Shown: one piece after another, positions 8,660 through 18,029 of the stretch | Position numbering within the stretch: position 1 is the first letter of the stretch | Layout: each line of letters opens with the position of its first letter | From: Vavraia culicis subsp. floridensis | Taxonomy: Eukaryota > Microsporidia > Pleistophoridae | NCBI RefSeq assembly: GCF_000192795.1 | Contig: NW_007360670.1 | Span: 1-22,902 of the forward strand | DNA length: 22,902 bases | Reading direction: 5' to 3' | Position numbers and translations under genes: made by a program | Notes under the pieces: model-generated | What the model was told of the DNA's origin: nothing | The model's database searches: none | The model's input: the letters and a program-made list of their open reading frames with translations, nothing else

Positions 8660-10034
8660 AATGATACATAAATAAAGATTAGTTATTATAAAGGATGATA
8701 CAAACCAAATTATGTTTGTTTATAGACGTATAAAACAACAGATATTATTAGTTCCTATTTATCATCTTCTATAACACGATTTTATTCGTCACTCAACAGA
8801 AGAGATCAGTGATAAAACTTTTTTTATAATGAAAGTGTGTTAAGTTTGGATGCTGGTACGCAGCAGTCTAAAACACTGTGCTTGGTTGTCAAAGATCAAT
8901 TTGCCGTGTTTGACATCGTGGTTGTGATATTCTGTTACGGTAGTAGCAGTGTATATGATCGATGATATATTCTTTGAACTGATCTGCGCTAAAAATACTT
9001 TGAAATGACATTTGGTGTTCTCATCGATACTAAAAAGGAAAGGTTTGGGTGTATTTGATCATCGCTGTACTCTTTATCAGCAGAGGTGTATGGCGTGTTG
9101 CTTTTAAGGAGTGTGCTCGTGCCTATTAAAATATACCGATTGATATATGTTGCTGTTTAAGGGGAATAACATTTAATATGTGTGCTTTTCATAATTGTCA
9201 TCTCTTCTCGGATGATGTATGGTTGTTGAGAAAGAGCTATTCAATAATTGCGTGTATGCAGGTTGGAGCGTGTCTCCTTTGTCAACTGTCTCCAATTATA
9301 AGAACTTATGACCACTGAGCCAGATACTCATCAATGCCATGCTCTCTGATAAAATACTGCTCACGAAATTATACTTGTGAGAATTAACAAATGCTTTGTA
9401 ACTGTGGTTTCGCAATACTACTATACAAGTAGAAAGATATGTAAAAAGAGTATTCTTGCAAAAGAATGCTATTATATTAGAATATGTATGAAAGAAAAAT
9501 ACAGAAATTATTTTAATCGATAATGGTAAATAAAAAACCATGACATGTCATACAATATAGCTTTACTTTTGGCTATATGCTCGTTAAAACATTCCTTAAA
9601 TACCGAATAAAGTATCCTTTTCAACATCGACGAATACATTGCCTATATATTTTTTCATGGCACATAGACGACTAATTGACAATTGGTAAAATAGGGTAGT
9701 AAAGTGTCAAAGTCATGTCAGTGATACGGGAAGATTCGCACCTATACTTCCATTCAATATCAGACTAATTTACGGAGTACTTTCTGTTGTATTACTAAAT
9801 TTTTACTGATCAGTTTTATGATACATTTGAAACTGTTTTGTTGTACTGCATGCTCATAGATAGAACAAATATTTATATTGGTAGGAAACTTAATGTTTTG
9901 CTCAACAACAGCGTATTATGTACTGTGATTTCGACTAAAAGTCGTTTGTTTATAATTTCGTACTTAATATCATCAAAAAAAAACTTTTAAAGTATGCTGA
10001 GACCGATCATAGCTGCAGATCTTTGCTTCACAGA

Positions 10035-10241
10035 TTATGTGTAGTAATGTAAAACATTTTCGTAAAAAAGTGGCAGTGTTACTACGGTTAACCAAGATAC
10101 AATGCGTACGATATTAAGGATCAAAGCGAAAGCCGTGCACAGCACTAGGGATATGTAGACAAAAGGTCGTTGGTTCGATAATATGCGGTAAATGAAACAG
10201 AAAATAACGGTGATGGCAAGGCAGAAGACACTCTTTTGCAT
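10035..10241 (-). CDS. Possible small membrane protein (weak)
   Basis: A 68-codon frame with an ATG start and two hydrophobic stretches (about residues 4-21 and 26-58). On the minus strand a TATA-like TATTTATATAA lies some 40-50 bases upstream of the ATG. Nothing in it is recognisable and no CCC motif is present. AT-rich noncoding DNA readily yields such frames, so this is only a candidate. Confidence 0.2.
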   Translation of the reverse strand: MQKSVFCLAITVIFCFIYRILSNQRPFVYISLVLCTAFALILNIVRIVSWLTVVTLPLFYENVLHYYT

Positions 10242-10881
10242 GAACGACTTTAGAAAACTGGTATTTGGATGTGATGTAAGTTATATAAATACCGACAACA
10301 CTGTTAAAACATTCCTGAGTGTTCGAAATGACGTAAAGGCGATAGAAAAGGATGTTAGTACCATGATAGGTAAATTATAGCGTGAGAATTGAAGAGTTCA
10401 ACAACTAAGTATTGGAAATAAAGCAGAGTTGAGTGTCCAATAGTTGCACTTAAATCTAGCGTGTCATACGGATTAGAAAATAAAGTTTTACCAATTCGAG
10501 CAAATTGTATAATTTTCAACAAAACATCGAGAATGCGGGTCCTACAAAATAAATACTTACCGAATGTTTTACAACCAATCTGTTACATAAAGATATAAAT
10601 ATTGGTATTGTAATTTCATTTCTGCTATTCATCCCTTTTCACCAAATCTATTTTTGTTTACCACTACTCATTTCATTACAAGACATAATGGCTGTGCTTA
10701 GAAGAAGGTTGTTCTTTTATTAGAAGGAACGAAAGTACGCGATGATAAAGAATAAAGCGTGCTGGGCGGAATAAGGAATCTTAAGTATTGATATACTAAA
10801 CCATTACGTTGAGGCACAAAATATGGCAGCATTTTATGAGTCAACAGTAACAAACTAGTGCAAGTTTATTAGGTTTGCCAT

Positions 10882-10900
10882 TTCCGTTTACAAAACGGAA
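10882..10900. repeat. Perfect 8-bp inverted repeat
   Basis: TTCCGTTT-ACA-AAACGGAA is a perfect stem with a three-base loop in the gene-poor region. A shorter relative, TTCCG-TTTA-CGGAA, lies at 7552-7565. Both are followed by CAAA. It could be a transcription-termination or protein-binding site, or a relic of a small repeat; no neighbouring gene decides which. Confidence 0.4.
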
Positions 10901-12073
10901 CAAAGTTTATTTACCTATTAGTATGCCTTTTGTTAAGTTGTTGTTTCATTGGCTTCTTGATATTTTCGCTTGTTTTGAATTTTGTGATAAAGGTTAATGA
11001 ACTAATTCTCATTTAGTAAGCATGCAAATTAATTTCGTCTGTAAATAACGGTTCAGCATGTCTTGTAACAGATGAGTTACATAATAATTGTATTCTTTGT
11101 TGCGTGTAAAGCTGCGGAACAAAGAATTTTTATTTTTCTTGGACAGTGACCGACCAGCTATGGAGCTGCCATGTTATTTATACGGATCAATAAATAATTT
11201 GGTGCATTTAAAGATGTTTTAGACGGCAGCTTCGTATTTTAACGGAGTAATTTTAATCATAACTTTATTTACCGGTTTAAAGAACAAGTATGAGTATGTC
11301 ATACGATAACAATGACATTGGAAGGGTTTAGAATACCAATATAGAAAAAAATCCTGAGATGCAAACGATACGCTTCTTAATATGTATCATATAATCATGT
11401 ATAAAGGATAAATGTACGGGTTTAAAATAGCATGATTGTGAATATATGGACGATGACACTTCGTCAGACATAAAAATAAACCTGCTGATGCCCTAATTTT
11501 GGTGCACCTGCCATATTGATGGAATAAAAGTTTTAAACAAGATATCTTGCAAGAGTCTACATCTAAAACAATAAAATGATTTATTGAAGAGAGCAGTAAA
11601 CAGAATATATGCAATAGCTGTTAGATGAGATCAGAACTGTAAACATCTCCATTAGTTAGGCACTCGAGTTGCTACTCGACGACGAACCCAAAATACTCAA
11701 ATAAAGATAACGATTATCATTGTATTCATATTCGTCTATAGAAGCGAGAGCAAGATAGTTTAGGAATCGACTTTTATTATGGTATAACCTGTTGATGATC
11801 GTGGTAGTAGACAGGTCTTCAGTATTTCGTGGCATAGTTCGCGCTGGGAAAACGTTAGATCTTTTTTTCTTTTTTCTTTTATATTAAAATATATATTTAG
11901 TAGAAGAATACCCGGTAATTCTGTGTCATTTACACTAGTCATAGTCAAAACCAGAACATTAACATTTCTGAACCATCATGAAACTATAATCGTTAAAAAA
12001 TAGCTTTATTAACTTACATCGCATTAATTTGTTTCGTTATATTATAAATTCTTCATGGTGCTTCTAAACACTG

Positions 12074-13195
12074 ATGGCAAACTGTTTTTTGAAGCCCTCA
12101 TCCCAAACAGTGTCGATGAGTTTGAGGAAAATTAATCAATACTTGACAGAAAACAGCGACATAAGGGGCTTCATACTTTCACTCCACGATAAAAATGTTG
12201 ATACCCTCCCATCATTCGATTATTCGCCTACAAAGGTACTCAAGCACGTTTTAAAGCGGCTGGGTATGAAAAAAATTATCAAGCGTAACAATATAAGCAT
12301 ATGTTACCCGAAAATGTATTCTGTTTTTTTGTTTTTTGAAGAAATTATGTCCGGTCTATTTAATGTAAGTCCGTCGTATTTCTGCGATCTTGTTAAACAC
12401 CTGGACCAGAGCGAACAGATAAATATTCTTCGCAATAAGCGGGTATTAACGCCACTTATCGTTATTTGTATGGAACAAAGAATACAAACCGTGTCGGTGA
12501 ACGACTTAATTGTAGAAGATAAAAATCAAACAACGCAGACATATAAAAATTTCATGGTATTCCTTAAATGCGCCAGCCTGGATTATGAGAGAGCCACAGA
12601 AATTCTTAACAAGCTAAACTACAATTGCTTGTGCGACATGATAGTACATAGCAAGTATAAGGAGGTGCGTGCGTATATCAAGGAGTTAAATTACTATTTT
12701 CCACAGTTTAACAGTCTGGCACATCTAATACAGAGCGATCCGAACAAACACTACGAAGACAAAAGCATTGATTTTCTTAACGATCCTCTCAAAATCCCCA
12801 TAAAATTTAGGGCACTGCCGTATTTCAAGGCATCAATTGAATACCTGCAGAACAAAACGGGGTACAAATTGGAAAACGATAGAAGATTGGTGCTGATTTA
12901 TTTTATTGAAGCATATCAAAAGAGAAGGAAAAAAGATATCAAGCACGTGGCAAAGCTCCATAATTTTGTTGAATGCGCTGTTAAAGAGGATGTAATGGTT
13001 CTAAAAATTTTAATTCTGAGGGGTTTCTTTCATGAGGCGTACCACCATATCTTAGAAAGGGAGTTTCGAACGATTTTGGGTTGGTACAAAAAGGATGAAG
13101 AAAATTTGTACTTGAGTAGGATCGTAAACGGGATTTTGACGGGAAGATACAAGAATCGTCTTGATGGAGAAATTCGTGCTGGTAATAATTTATGA
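12074..13195 (+). CDS. Hypothetical protein, 373 codons
   Basis: I do not recognise this protein. It is lysine- and leucine-rich, without a signal peptide, membrane span or cysteine cluster. Most of it looks alpha-helical. The C-terminal half (about 255-345) has alternating helix-like blocks such as HNFVECAVKED and HEAYHHILERE, reminiscent of helical-repeat scaffolds, but no defined repeat can be set. A basic patch YQKRRKKDIKH lies near 285-295. The ATG at 12074 lies about 30 bases after TATATTATAAAT. A second in-frame ATG at 12116 (Met15) has CCC 12-14 bases upstream and may be the true start. An AATAAA at 13247-13252 follows the stop. The length and clean frame argue for a real gene. Confidence 0.8.
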   Translation: MANCFLKPSSQTVSMSLRKINQYLTENSDIRGFILSLHDKNVDTLPSFDYSPTKVLKHVLKRLGMKKIIKRNNISICYPKMYSVFLFFEEIMSGLFNVSPSYFCDLVKHLDQSEQINILRNKRVLTPLIVICMEQRIQTVSVNDLIVEDKNQTTQTYKNFMVFLKCASLDYERATEILNKLNYNCLCDMIVHSKYKEVRAYIKELNYYFPQFNSLAHLIQSDPNKHYEDKSIDFLNDPLKIPIKFRALPYFKASIEYLQNKTGYKLENDRRLVLIYFIEAYQKRRKKDIKHVAKLHNFVECAVKEDVMVLKILILRGFFHEAYHHILEREFRTILGWYKKDEENLYLSRIVNGILTGRYKNRLDGEIRAGNNL

Positions 13196-13506
13196 GTTAC
13201 CTGTAGAACGGAGCATACAGCTAAAGCGAGCCGAGTTCATCATACAAATAAATCATCCCTTGTTGTGGTAGTGATACATTGATATCTGAATCCTTAGGGT
13301 AAATCCTCCCATATTTACCAACGATGTTACAAAGTCATGAATAAATACATTTTTGGTAAAAAACCAGCAATATATAAATGGCGCTGACATAGCATGAGAA
13401 CCTACTACAATTGAACGAATACGCTACCATATTTCAAACACTTAACTATATGTCGTGATTTCACACAGCAGTCACACAATAAAAGAATCTTTAATACCAC
13501 AGCAAT
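13196..13506. other. Convergent intergenic spacer
   Basis: It lies between the 3' ends of the hypothetical gene and PDCD5. It has AATAAA at 13247-13252 (+) and ATTAAA on the minus strand (13490-13495), which suit the two genes' poly(A) signals. Nothing else is visible. Confidence 0.5.
13247..13252 (+). promoter_or_regulatory. Probable poly(A) signal of the 373-codon gene
   Basis: AATAAA about 50 bases downstream of the stop codon. Confidence 0.4.
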
Positions 13507-13764
13507 CTACAAATCGCCTTCATTCCGTTTTCTCATCATAATGATACGTGGTGCACTCTCCTCGCACAAACTACCCACAAATTCTTCAAATTCATCCTCA
13601 TCTATTTGTCTTTGCACACGTCCACTTTTATAAAGTTCCACTAACTCTTTTTCTATTATTTTGGCACGATCCTTGTTGTACAGCTTTATACGGTTATACC
13701 TTGTTAATGAAGCTGGTGCCAGAATGGACGCAAGAAGCTGGTCCGCATTGGGCTGTTGAGACAT
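13507..13764 (-). CDS. PDCD5 family protein (TFAR19-like)
   Basis: A compact 85-residue member of a family conserved in archaea and eukaryotes and built around a small helix bundle. Known members bind DNA and, in animals, also bind the chaperonin CCT and promote cell-death responses. Residues about 9-70 carry the family core: LLASILAPASLTRYNRI aligns with the first conserved helix, then KDRAKIIEKELVELYKSGRV aligns with the segment ending in the family's MARYGQ-type motif, and a final IDEDEFEEFV helix follows. RIIMMRKR near the end matches the conserved basic strand after the bundle. The usual N-terminal helix and acidic tail are nearly absent, making it much shorter than the roughly 125-residue animal proteins. 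CCCC lies 4-7 bases before the ATG and a TATA-like box lies just upstream. In a microsporidian the role is more likely chromatin- or chaperonin-linked than apoptotic; that is inference. Confidence 0.9.
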   Translation of the reverse strand: MSQQPNADQLLASILAPASLTRYNRIKLYNKDRAKIIEKELVELYKSGRVQRQIDEDEFEEFVGSLCEESAPRIIMMRKRNEGDL

Positions 13765-13767
13765 TCT

Positions 13768-13783
13768 GGGGTGGTGTATAAAT
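13768..13783 (-). promoter_or_regulatory. PDCD5 core promoter: ATTTATAC and CCCC
   Basis: On the minus strand ATTTATAC (13776-13783) precedes CCCC (13768-13771), which is 4-7 bases before the start codon. This is the clearest example in the window of the CCC-before-ATG arrangement. Confidence 0.5.
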
Positions 13784-14788
13784 GGGTAAAAAATTTGTGC
13801 ATTTTATCGGTAGACAGGTTTTTGGTGCTGTAAAGCAAGAATCATGCTTTTATTGAGATATATCGATACAAGGAAATGACTTAATAACGTAGTACGATCG
13901 TTCTTGCAATTAAAAATGCAAGCATCAATCAAAGCGGTGACTGGCACAGCCGTAGATCTCATATCGTGATCATTTTGCTGTAAATGAGTCAGTGAACTGT
14001 GATATAGGAAGTATTTGGCAATAAACAAACTTCATTCCATTTGTTAACGTTATGATAGTTGGTAATACGATTTATCAATGTATAATTAAGGACATAAACG
14101 GCAGAACTAACTTCAATATCTCATGAGGTGTTCTTGCGGGGTCCTATTTTACTAGATTGGAATGCAGTACCTATCACGAAATGATTGTTGTTGCTTAAGG
14201 AGGCTGCTCTATTCAATGTTGGCAATCAGAAGTAATGTGAATAATAATTACAGTAATTGAATTGCTTGATAAGAAATGGTATGTGCAGATGAGAACACAA
14301 CTGTACCGTTGTTGTTTGTATCACTGGTAACATGTAAATCTGGTAAAAAATCTAAATAATGCTCGTTTTCATTAGCGCAGGCCATGTCCCTGCGATTACG
14401 CTCCCATTGATTAATGTGATGGCCTGAAAAACACTGAAGCGGCAGATTATTTTACTAGTTGGTTAACCAAAAGCATTTGGTACGAAACAATAAACCATTT
14501 TACATTACACGTGATGTAGATTATGAGGGTATCGAAGACTCTCAAACCAATTTTGTACCAATGGCCGGGCAGCACTTGCGTTATGTAAATATTTCTGTCC
14601 TAATGCTGCTCCGGCACAGTCACCCACTTTCGTGGAAAGATTCAAAAATACTACCGCTAAATAACTTAGTGAAATTTTATCATCGATATACATCATACAT
14701 CTCTAATCGATTATTTTATTTCAAATTTGTACTATTCAGGCCATGACATGTATTAACAGCATATTTAAACAACAGTGACACAATTTAA
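13784..14788. other. Divergent intergenic region, 1 kb
   Basis: No supported gene. A plus-strand frame at 14459-14746 opens only with TTG, and an opposing frame at 14505-14696 overlaps it; neither shows recognisable motifs. The last bases before 14789 (CAATTTAA) are AT-rich and may be part of the promoter of the membrane protein gene. Confidence 0.5.
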
Positions 14789-15040
14789 ATGCAATTTACA
14801 AACGAAACTGTTGTTGATCCAGTAGTTGATGAGCTGGTAATAAAAGAAACAACTTCTTCTAACAACCAAAACACTGTTACATGGTCGTTCAACGATGATG
14901 ATATGTTGCTATTCACGATAGGATTGTTAGTTCTTGGTGTTATTTTAGTAGTATTGCTCATCTTGTGTTACTTTGTTGCCAAGAAAAGGCTTGAGCAGTT
15001 CATAAAAGTTTTTACTTCATACCAACAAGCCATGAGATAA
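14789..15040 (+). CDS. Small single-pass membrane protein, function unknown
   Basis: An 83-residue protein with an acidic, Thr/Asn-rich N-terminal part (1-38), one strong membrane segment at 40-64 (LLFTIGLLVLGVILVVLLIL and onward) and a basic C-terminal tail beginning KKR at 65-67. The acidic side before and basic side after the span predict N-terminus outside or lumenal and C-terminus in the cytosol; N5-E-T is a possible glycosylation site. There is no cleavable signal peptide. The clean ATG, the clear amphiphilic design and an AATAAA that overlaps the stop codon make it a likely gene. It has no family I recognise and could be a surface, secretory-pathway or organelle membrane protein. Confidence 0.65.
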   Translation: MQFTNETVVDPVVDELVIKETTSSNNQNTVTWSFNDDDMLLFTIGLLVLGVILVVLLILCYFVAKKRLEQFIKVFTSYQQAMR

Positions 15041-15044
15041 ATAA
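15039..15044 (+). promoter_or_regulatory. Poly(A) signal overlapping the stop codon
   Basis: AATAAA begins on the second base of the TAA stop of the membrane protein gene. Such an extremely short 3' end is known from compact microsporidian genomes. Confidence 0.45.
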
Positions 15045-15174
15045 ATACTACACGGTATGAGTGCAAATTTACCGATGATACTTACCATTGTCTGATCATT
15101 CTTCTCTACTATCGTTTTATAGAACTATGCCTATATAAATACTTGTTATGAAGGAACTGATTGAGATGAGTTAA

Positions 15175-15246
15175 TCCCTAATGGTCCAGAGGTTAGGATA
15201 CCGGTCTTTCACACCGGCGGCCCGAGTTCGATTCTCGGTTAGGGAA
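15175..15246 (+). tRNA. tRNA-Glu (anticodon UUC)
   Basis: The full cloverleaf can be drawn. The 7-bp acceptor stem pairs TCCCTAA (15175-15181) with TTAGGGA (15239-15245), with A at 15246 as the discriminator base. The anticodon arm CCGGT-CTTTCAC-ACCGG (15201-15217) has TTC at 15208-15210. The T arm is CCGAG-TTCGATT-CTCGG. The A box TGGTCCAGAGG (15182-15192) and a B box around 15224-15234 match the eukaryotic polymerase III internal promoter. There is no intron and CCA is not encoded, as usual for a nuclear eukaryotic tRNA. Confidence 0.97.
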
Positions 15247-15249
15247 TGA

Positions 15250-15254
15250 TTTTT
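15250..15254 (+). terminator. Polymerase III terminator of tRNA-Glu
   Basis: Five T residues begin four bases after the tRNA end, a standard polymerase III stop signal. Confidence 0.75.
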
Positions 15255-16521
15255 AGGCGGCAGGTTGTGTGGCAATATCGGTGCCATCCCGAAACTTTTT
15301 TCCATATCCTATGCTTTTGATTCGTTGCAATCTAAGTTTGATACAACTCCGCAAGTAGCCTTCTGACTCTACATTTCCATTTTTGTTATTAAAAACATTA
15401 ATATGGAACCGCTCGTGCCATGACCAACATCCACTAATTTAGTTAATTTAAACTGCTGACAAACACTTTGTCGTATTTTTATACGGAATCTTCGAAGTAA
15501 CAATATTTTATCAAATTTCTTTGATAAAGATGCTTCATCTTCGGGCATTTCAAGAATTATCGAAAAAGTTATTCATCAGAACCCATTCAACTGATAATTT
15601 CTAATTTTTGCATGTACCAAATATGCAAAACCTGGGATAAACTTTACCTCTTCTCTTTTTTATCAGGACTTCATCGTTCACATTCATACGTCATTTTTCC
15701 ACAAATCATCCACTTTTTAATTTTTTTATCGTCGCTTGGAACCGTTTTCATGTTTATGCACTGCACAACACGCTGTCAATCGTGGTCCTATTATCAGAAA
15801 TACAAATTTGTGTAAAAAGTTGGATAAAAGATCAATGCGATTCAAATAGTTCGCCTTAGTTTTTATTTCTTGTCCTGTAAATAAAAAGATAACAAACCTA
15901 AGCGGATTTATTGCATACGCACAAATAAGTAAGTCCTAGCTTATCTTTTAATAAAAAGAATATTTAATGACGAGACAATAAATTTACCTTTTGTAAAACA
16001 AAAGAAATATCGGTGCATATGTAATCAAGATCATAAAAAATTCAGAATGTAAAGTATTACAGCAATGTTAACATGCAGAAAGTGCACCAAAAAGATAAAC
16101 ACGTAATCAGGAATGCGACATTAAGACGCATCATAGCTGCAGTACCGTTTTTTACAAAAAATGCTTGTATTTACTTAGCAATTGATAATGGAAAACCCGG
16201 TGTTTCTGATCTAGTGCACCAATGATTAACACCAAATACATCAAACTTAAGTAACAATGCAGAATCGTTTTACTTGCTCGGATTAATGAAAGTACTTTAA
16301 TAAAGTTAGGCCGATGGATCAGCCTTACTCTGACACCTGCTCAAATTTATCATTCACAAGTATTTGGCGCATTACAACCCGTCATAGGCGAGACACTGGT
16401 AATAAACCGAGCATTTTAGAAGCTTTGTATGCGAATACAATGCAAATAATAATCGAGATATTTGCTCACTCTTTCAAACTCTAGCCTAATGTACTGCGTT
16501 ACCTCTGATTCACCACCTTCA
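15255..16521. other. Intergenic region, about 1.27 kb
   Basis: No supported gene. A frame at 15612-15815 (+) is T-rich and unrecognisable. A perfect 8-bp stem-loop TTATCAAA-TTTC-TTTGATAA lies at 15508-15527. The distal part is the 3' flank of the RhoGAP gene; I found no close AATAAA there on the minus strand. Confidence 0.5.
15508..15527. repeat. Perfect 8-bp stem-loop
   Basis: TTATCAAA-TTTC-TTTGATAA, with a four-base loop, lies alone in noncoding DNA about 260 bases after the tRNA gene. In AT-rich sequence this may be chance. Confidence 0.3.
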
Positions 16522-17982
16522 CTAGCAGATCGAAAAAGAGCTCTTTTCTACCACATAAACGTGTGAGAACTCCAATAAAGGCTTAGGCACCTTGACTAAA
16601 TCAATATCAAACAGCTTCTGCACCGCCCACGCCTGGTAGAACACAGTCTCGATACTTTTGAGCCGAGTATCGGGAAACAGAGAAGGAGCTATGCACCGCA
16701 CCAGGTTGGGAATGGGCATGTCGTTCTCATCTTTGTGCTGATCAATCTCTTTGAACATTTCTATCAAGCTTATAAGAAACTTCCTTTTATCGCCGACAAA
16801 GCAAAACGGGAGATAAAAAAGCAAATAGTTGATAGATGGTGACGACTTGTGCTTGGCAGTCTCATACAGCGAGTCAAGTATATCGAATGAGAAAATTCCA
16901 TTCACCTTTTTCTTCAGGTAAATCTTGAAAAATGCAACTGTGTTCCTCACATCCGTGGTATCGAGATCGAACGTTTCACCAGCCATGAACCTGTCATACA
17001 AAAGCAGACTCGCGCGGTAGTCACCTGAGCACCTGAATATGCCGTGATAATTAGCGCGCTTTGTTTTTATAAAATCCATGATTTTGAATATGAACGGGTG
17101 TATGTGGCTCGTCTCTGTCCTATCTTCATTCCCAAATTTCATCATTTTTTTGAGAAACGAGAGTTTGTTCCCAGACACAGCGGAGGAGAGCATAAATACC
17201 GCATAGCGGTATAGCTCATACTTCTCAACAGGCGAAATATCATCGTAGCGTATGAATTTATCCTGATAATTTTTAAACGTGATATGCTCGACTTTAAACT
17301 TGCTTCTGAACCTGTGATCAGCGATCCGATCATTTCCTGGCGCTATTTTAGTTTTCCCGCTCACATTGGACACTACGCGCCGCACGAATCGACTCATTTC
17401 ACAGACTCTACTGCTAGCAGCATGGGCATCGCCCTCATCGCTATTCTCGACCGATTGTCGCTTTGGTTGTTTACTTTCAGCACACACTTCTTTCTCAGAT
17501 ATCACTACTCCTTTAGGCGCTCCACTATACTCATTGTCAGCTGCTCCATCGCTCCTATCGGTATCTATACTGTCTGTTCTCTCCGTTTTAGGCACCTTCC
17601 CACACACGTCATTGTTCATTTGCCGCTTTTTGTCAATTATTTGTCCTATCTCTCGCTCCTCTTGATTTTTCCCACACTCACCATTGTCTTCTCCCTTCCA
17701 TATCCCTTCCTCCTCGCCATTTTTTGCTGTACTTTCATCATATACCTGAATTGCACATTCCTTCCCCCTCCCACACGCCCATTTTTTCTCCATTCCTAGC
17801 TCACTTCGCACACCCACTGACCCTATGTCACTCCCGAAACTATCTGAATAAAACACACTTCCATACTTACCGACGGTATCATCCTCAACAACTTCCATCC
17901 CAATCTCATTCTCCAATTTATCGAGTACATTATCCGTCCCGTGCGCTCTACTTACTTCTGCAATTTTGTCTTCTTGTCCCAT
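16522..17982 (-). CDS. RhoGAP-domain protein
   Basis: A 486-residue protein whose C-terminal part is a RhoGAP domain, which speeds GTP hydrolysis by Rho-family GTPases and so controls actin and polarity. The domain runs from about 292 to 460. GIFRCSG at 314-320 carries the arginine finger R317. FFKIYLKKKV (351-360) matches the conserved LLKxYLRxLP helix, with Lys where Arg is usual. LLFYLP (387-392) and IPNLVRCIAPSLF (424-436) match the later helices and NLAxxxAPxLF block. Residues 1-220 are low in complexity, acidic and Gly/Ser/Glu/Lys-rich with no clear domain, and are probably disordered. Their coding strand is strongly purine-rich, unlike the flanking genes. CCC lies 8-10 bases before the ATG. 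No second domain (PH, SH3, LIM) is evident, so membrane targeting must depend on the N-terminal half or partners. Confidence 0.92.
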   Translation of the reverse strand: MGQEDKIAEVSRAHGTDNVLDKLENEIGMEVVEDDTVGKYGSVFYSDSFGSDIGSVGVRSELGMEKKWACGRGKECAIQVYDESTAKNGEEEGIWKGEDNGECGKNQEEREIGQIIDKKRQMNNDVCGKVPKTERTDSIDTDRSDGAADNEYSGAPKGVVISEKEVCAESKQPKRQSVENSDEGDAHAASSRVCEMSRFVRRVVSNVSGKTKIAPGNDRIADHRFRSKFKVEHITFKNYQDKFIRYDDISPVEKYELYRYAVFMLSSAVSGNKLSFLKKMMKFGNEDRTETSHIHPFIFKIMDFIKTKRANYHGIFRCSGDYRASLLLYDRFMAGETFDLDTTDVRNTVAFFKIYLKKKVNGIFSFDILDSLYETAKHKSSPSINYLLFYLPFCFVGDKRKFLISLIEMFKEIDQHKDENDMPIPNLVRCIAPSLFPDTRLKSIETVFYQAWAVQKLFDIDLVKVPKPLLEFSHVYVVEKSSFSIC

Positions 17983-17989
17983 TTTTTGA

Positions 17990-18029
17990 GGGTCTCCTTT
18001 TGCTTTCTTTTATGTGCTGATAAATAAAT
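17990..18029 (-). promoter_or_regulatory. RhoGAP core promoter: ATTTATTTA and CCC
   Basis: On the minus strand an ATTTATTTA box (about 18021-18029) precedes CCC (17990-17992), which sits 8-10 bases before the start codon, repeating the arrangement at PDCD5 and the coiled-coil gene. Confidence 0.4.

Larger units (their letters stand above)
8660..12073. other. 3.4-kb gene-poor region
   Basis: No long reading frame is present on either strand. Short frames (for example 9296-9541, 10035-10241, 11387-11614 and 11760-11948, all minus) have the hydrophobic or Asn/Lys/Ile/Phe-rich composition expected from AT-rich noncoding DNA. The segment about 8830-9140 is less AT-rich than the rest and has a small hairpin (TGCTG-GTACG-CAGCA near 8850), but I cannot match it to a known RNA. 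A perfect 8-bp stem-loop lies at 10882-10900. The region carries the promoters of the flanking divergent genes at its two ends. Confidence 0.55.

Noticed and set aside
8153..8671. Plus-strand 172-codon frame opposite the CHY/RING gene
   Set aside because: The minus-strand zinc-finger pattern is unmistakable, so this frame is its shadow.
9296..9541. Minus-strand 81-codon frame with hydrophobic stretches
   Set aside because: Composition only; no CCC or TATA-like element close to the ATG and no recognisable family.
14459..14746. Plus-strand 95-codon frame
   Set aside because: It opens only with TTG, and an opposing frame overlaps it; no family features.
10005..16145. Shared ATCATAGCTGCAG at about 10006 and 16130
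   Set aside because: A 13-base match in 23 kb of AT-rich DNA is expected by chance and the flanks do not match.
17284..17799. Long plus-strand frames opposite RhoGAP
   Set aside because: They are mirror images of the purine-rich coding strand; the RhoGAP domain on the minus strand explains the open frames.
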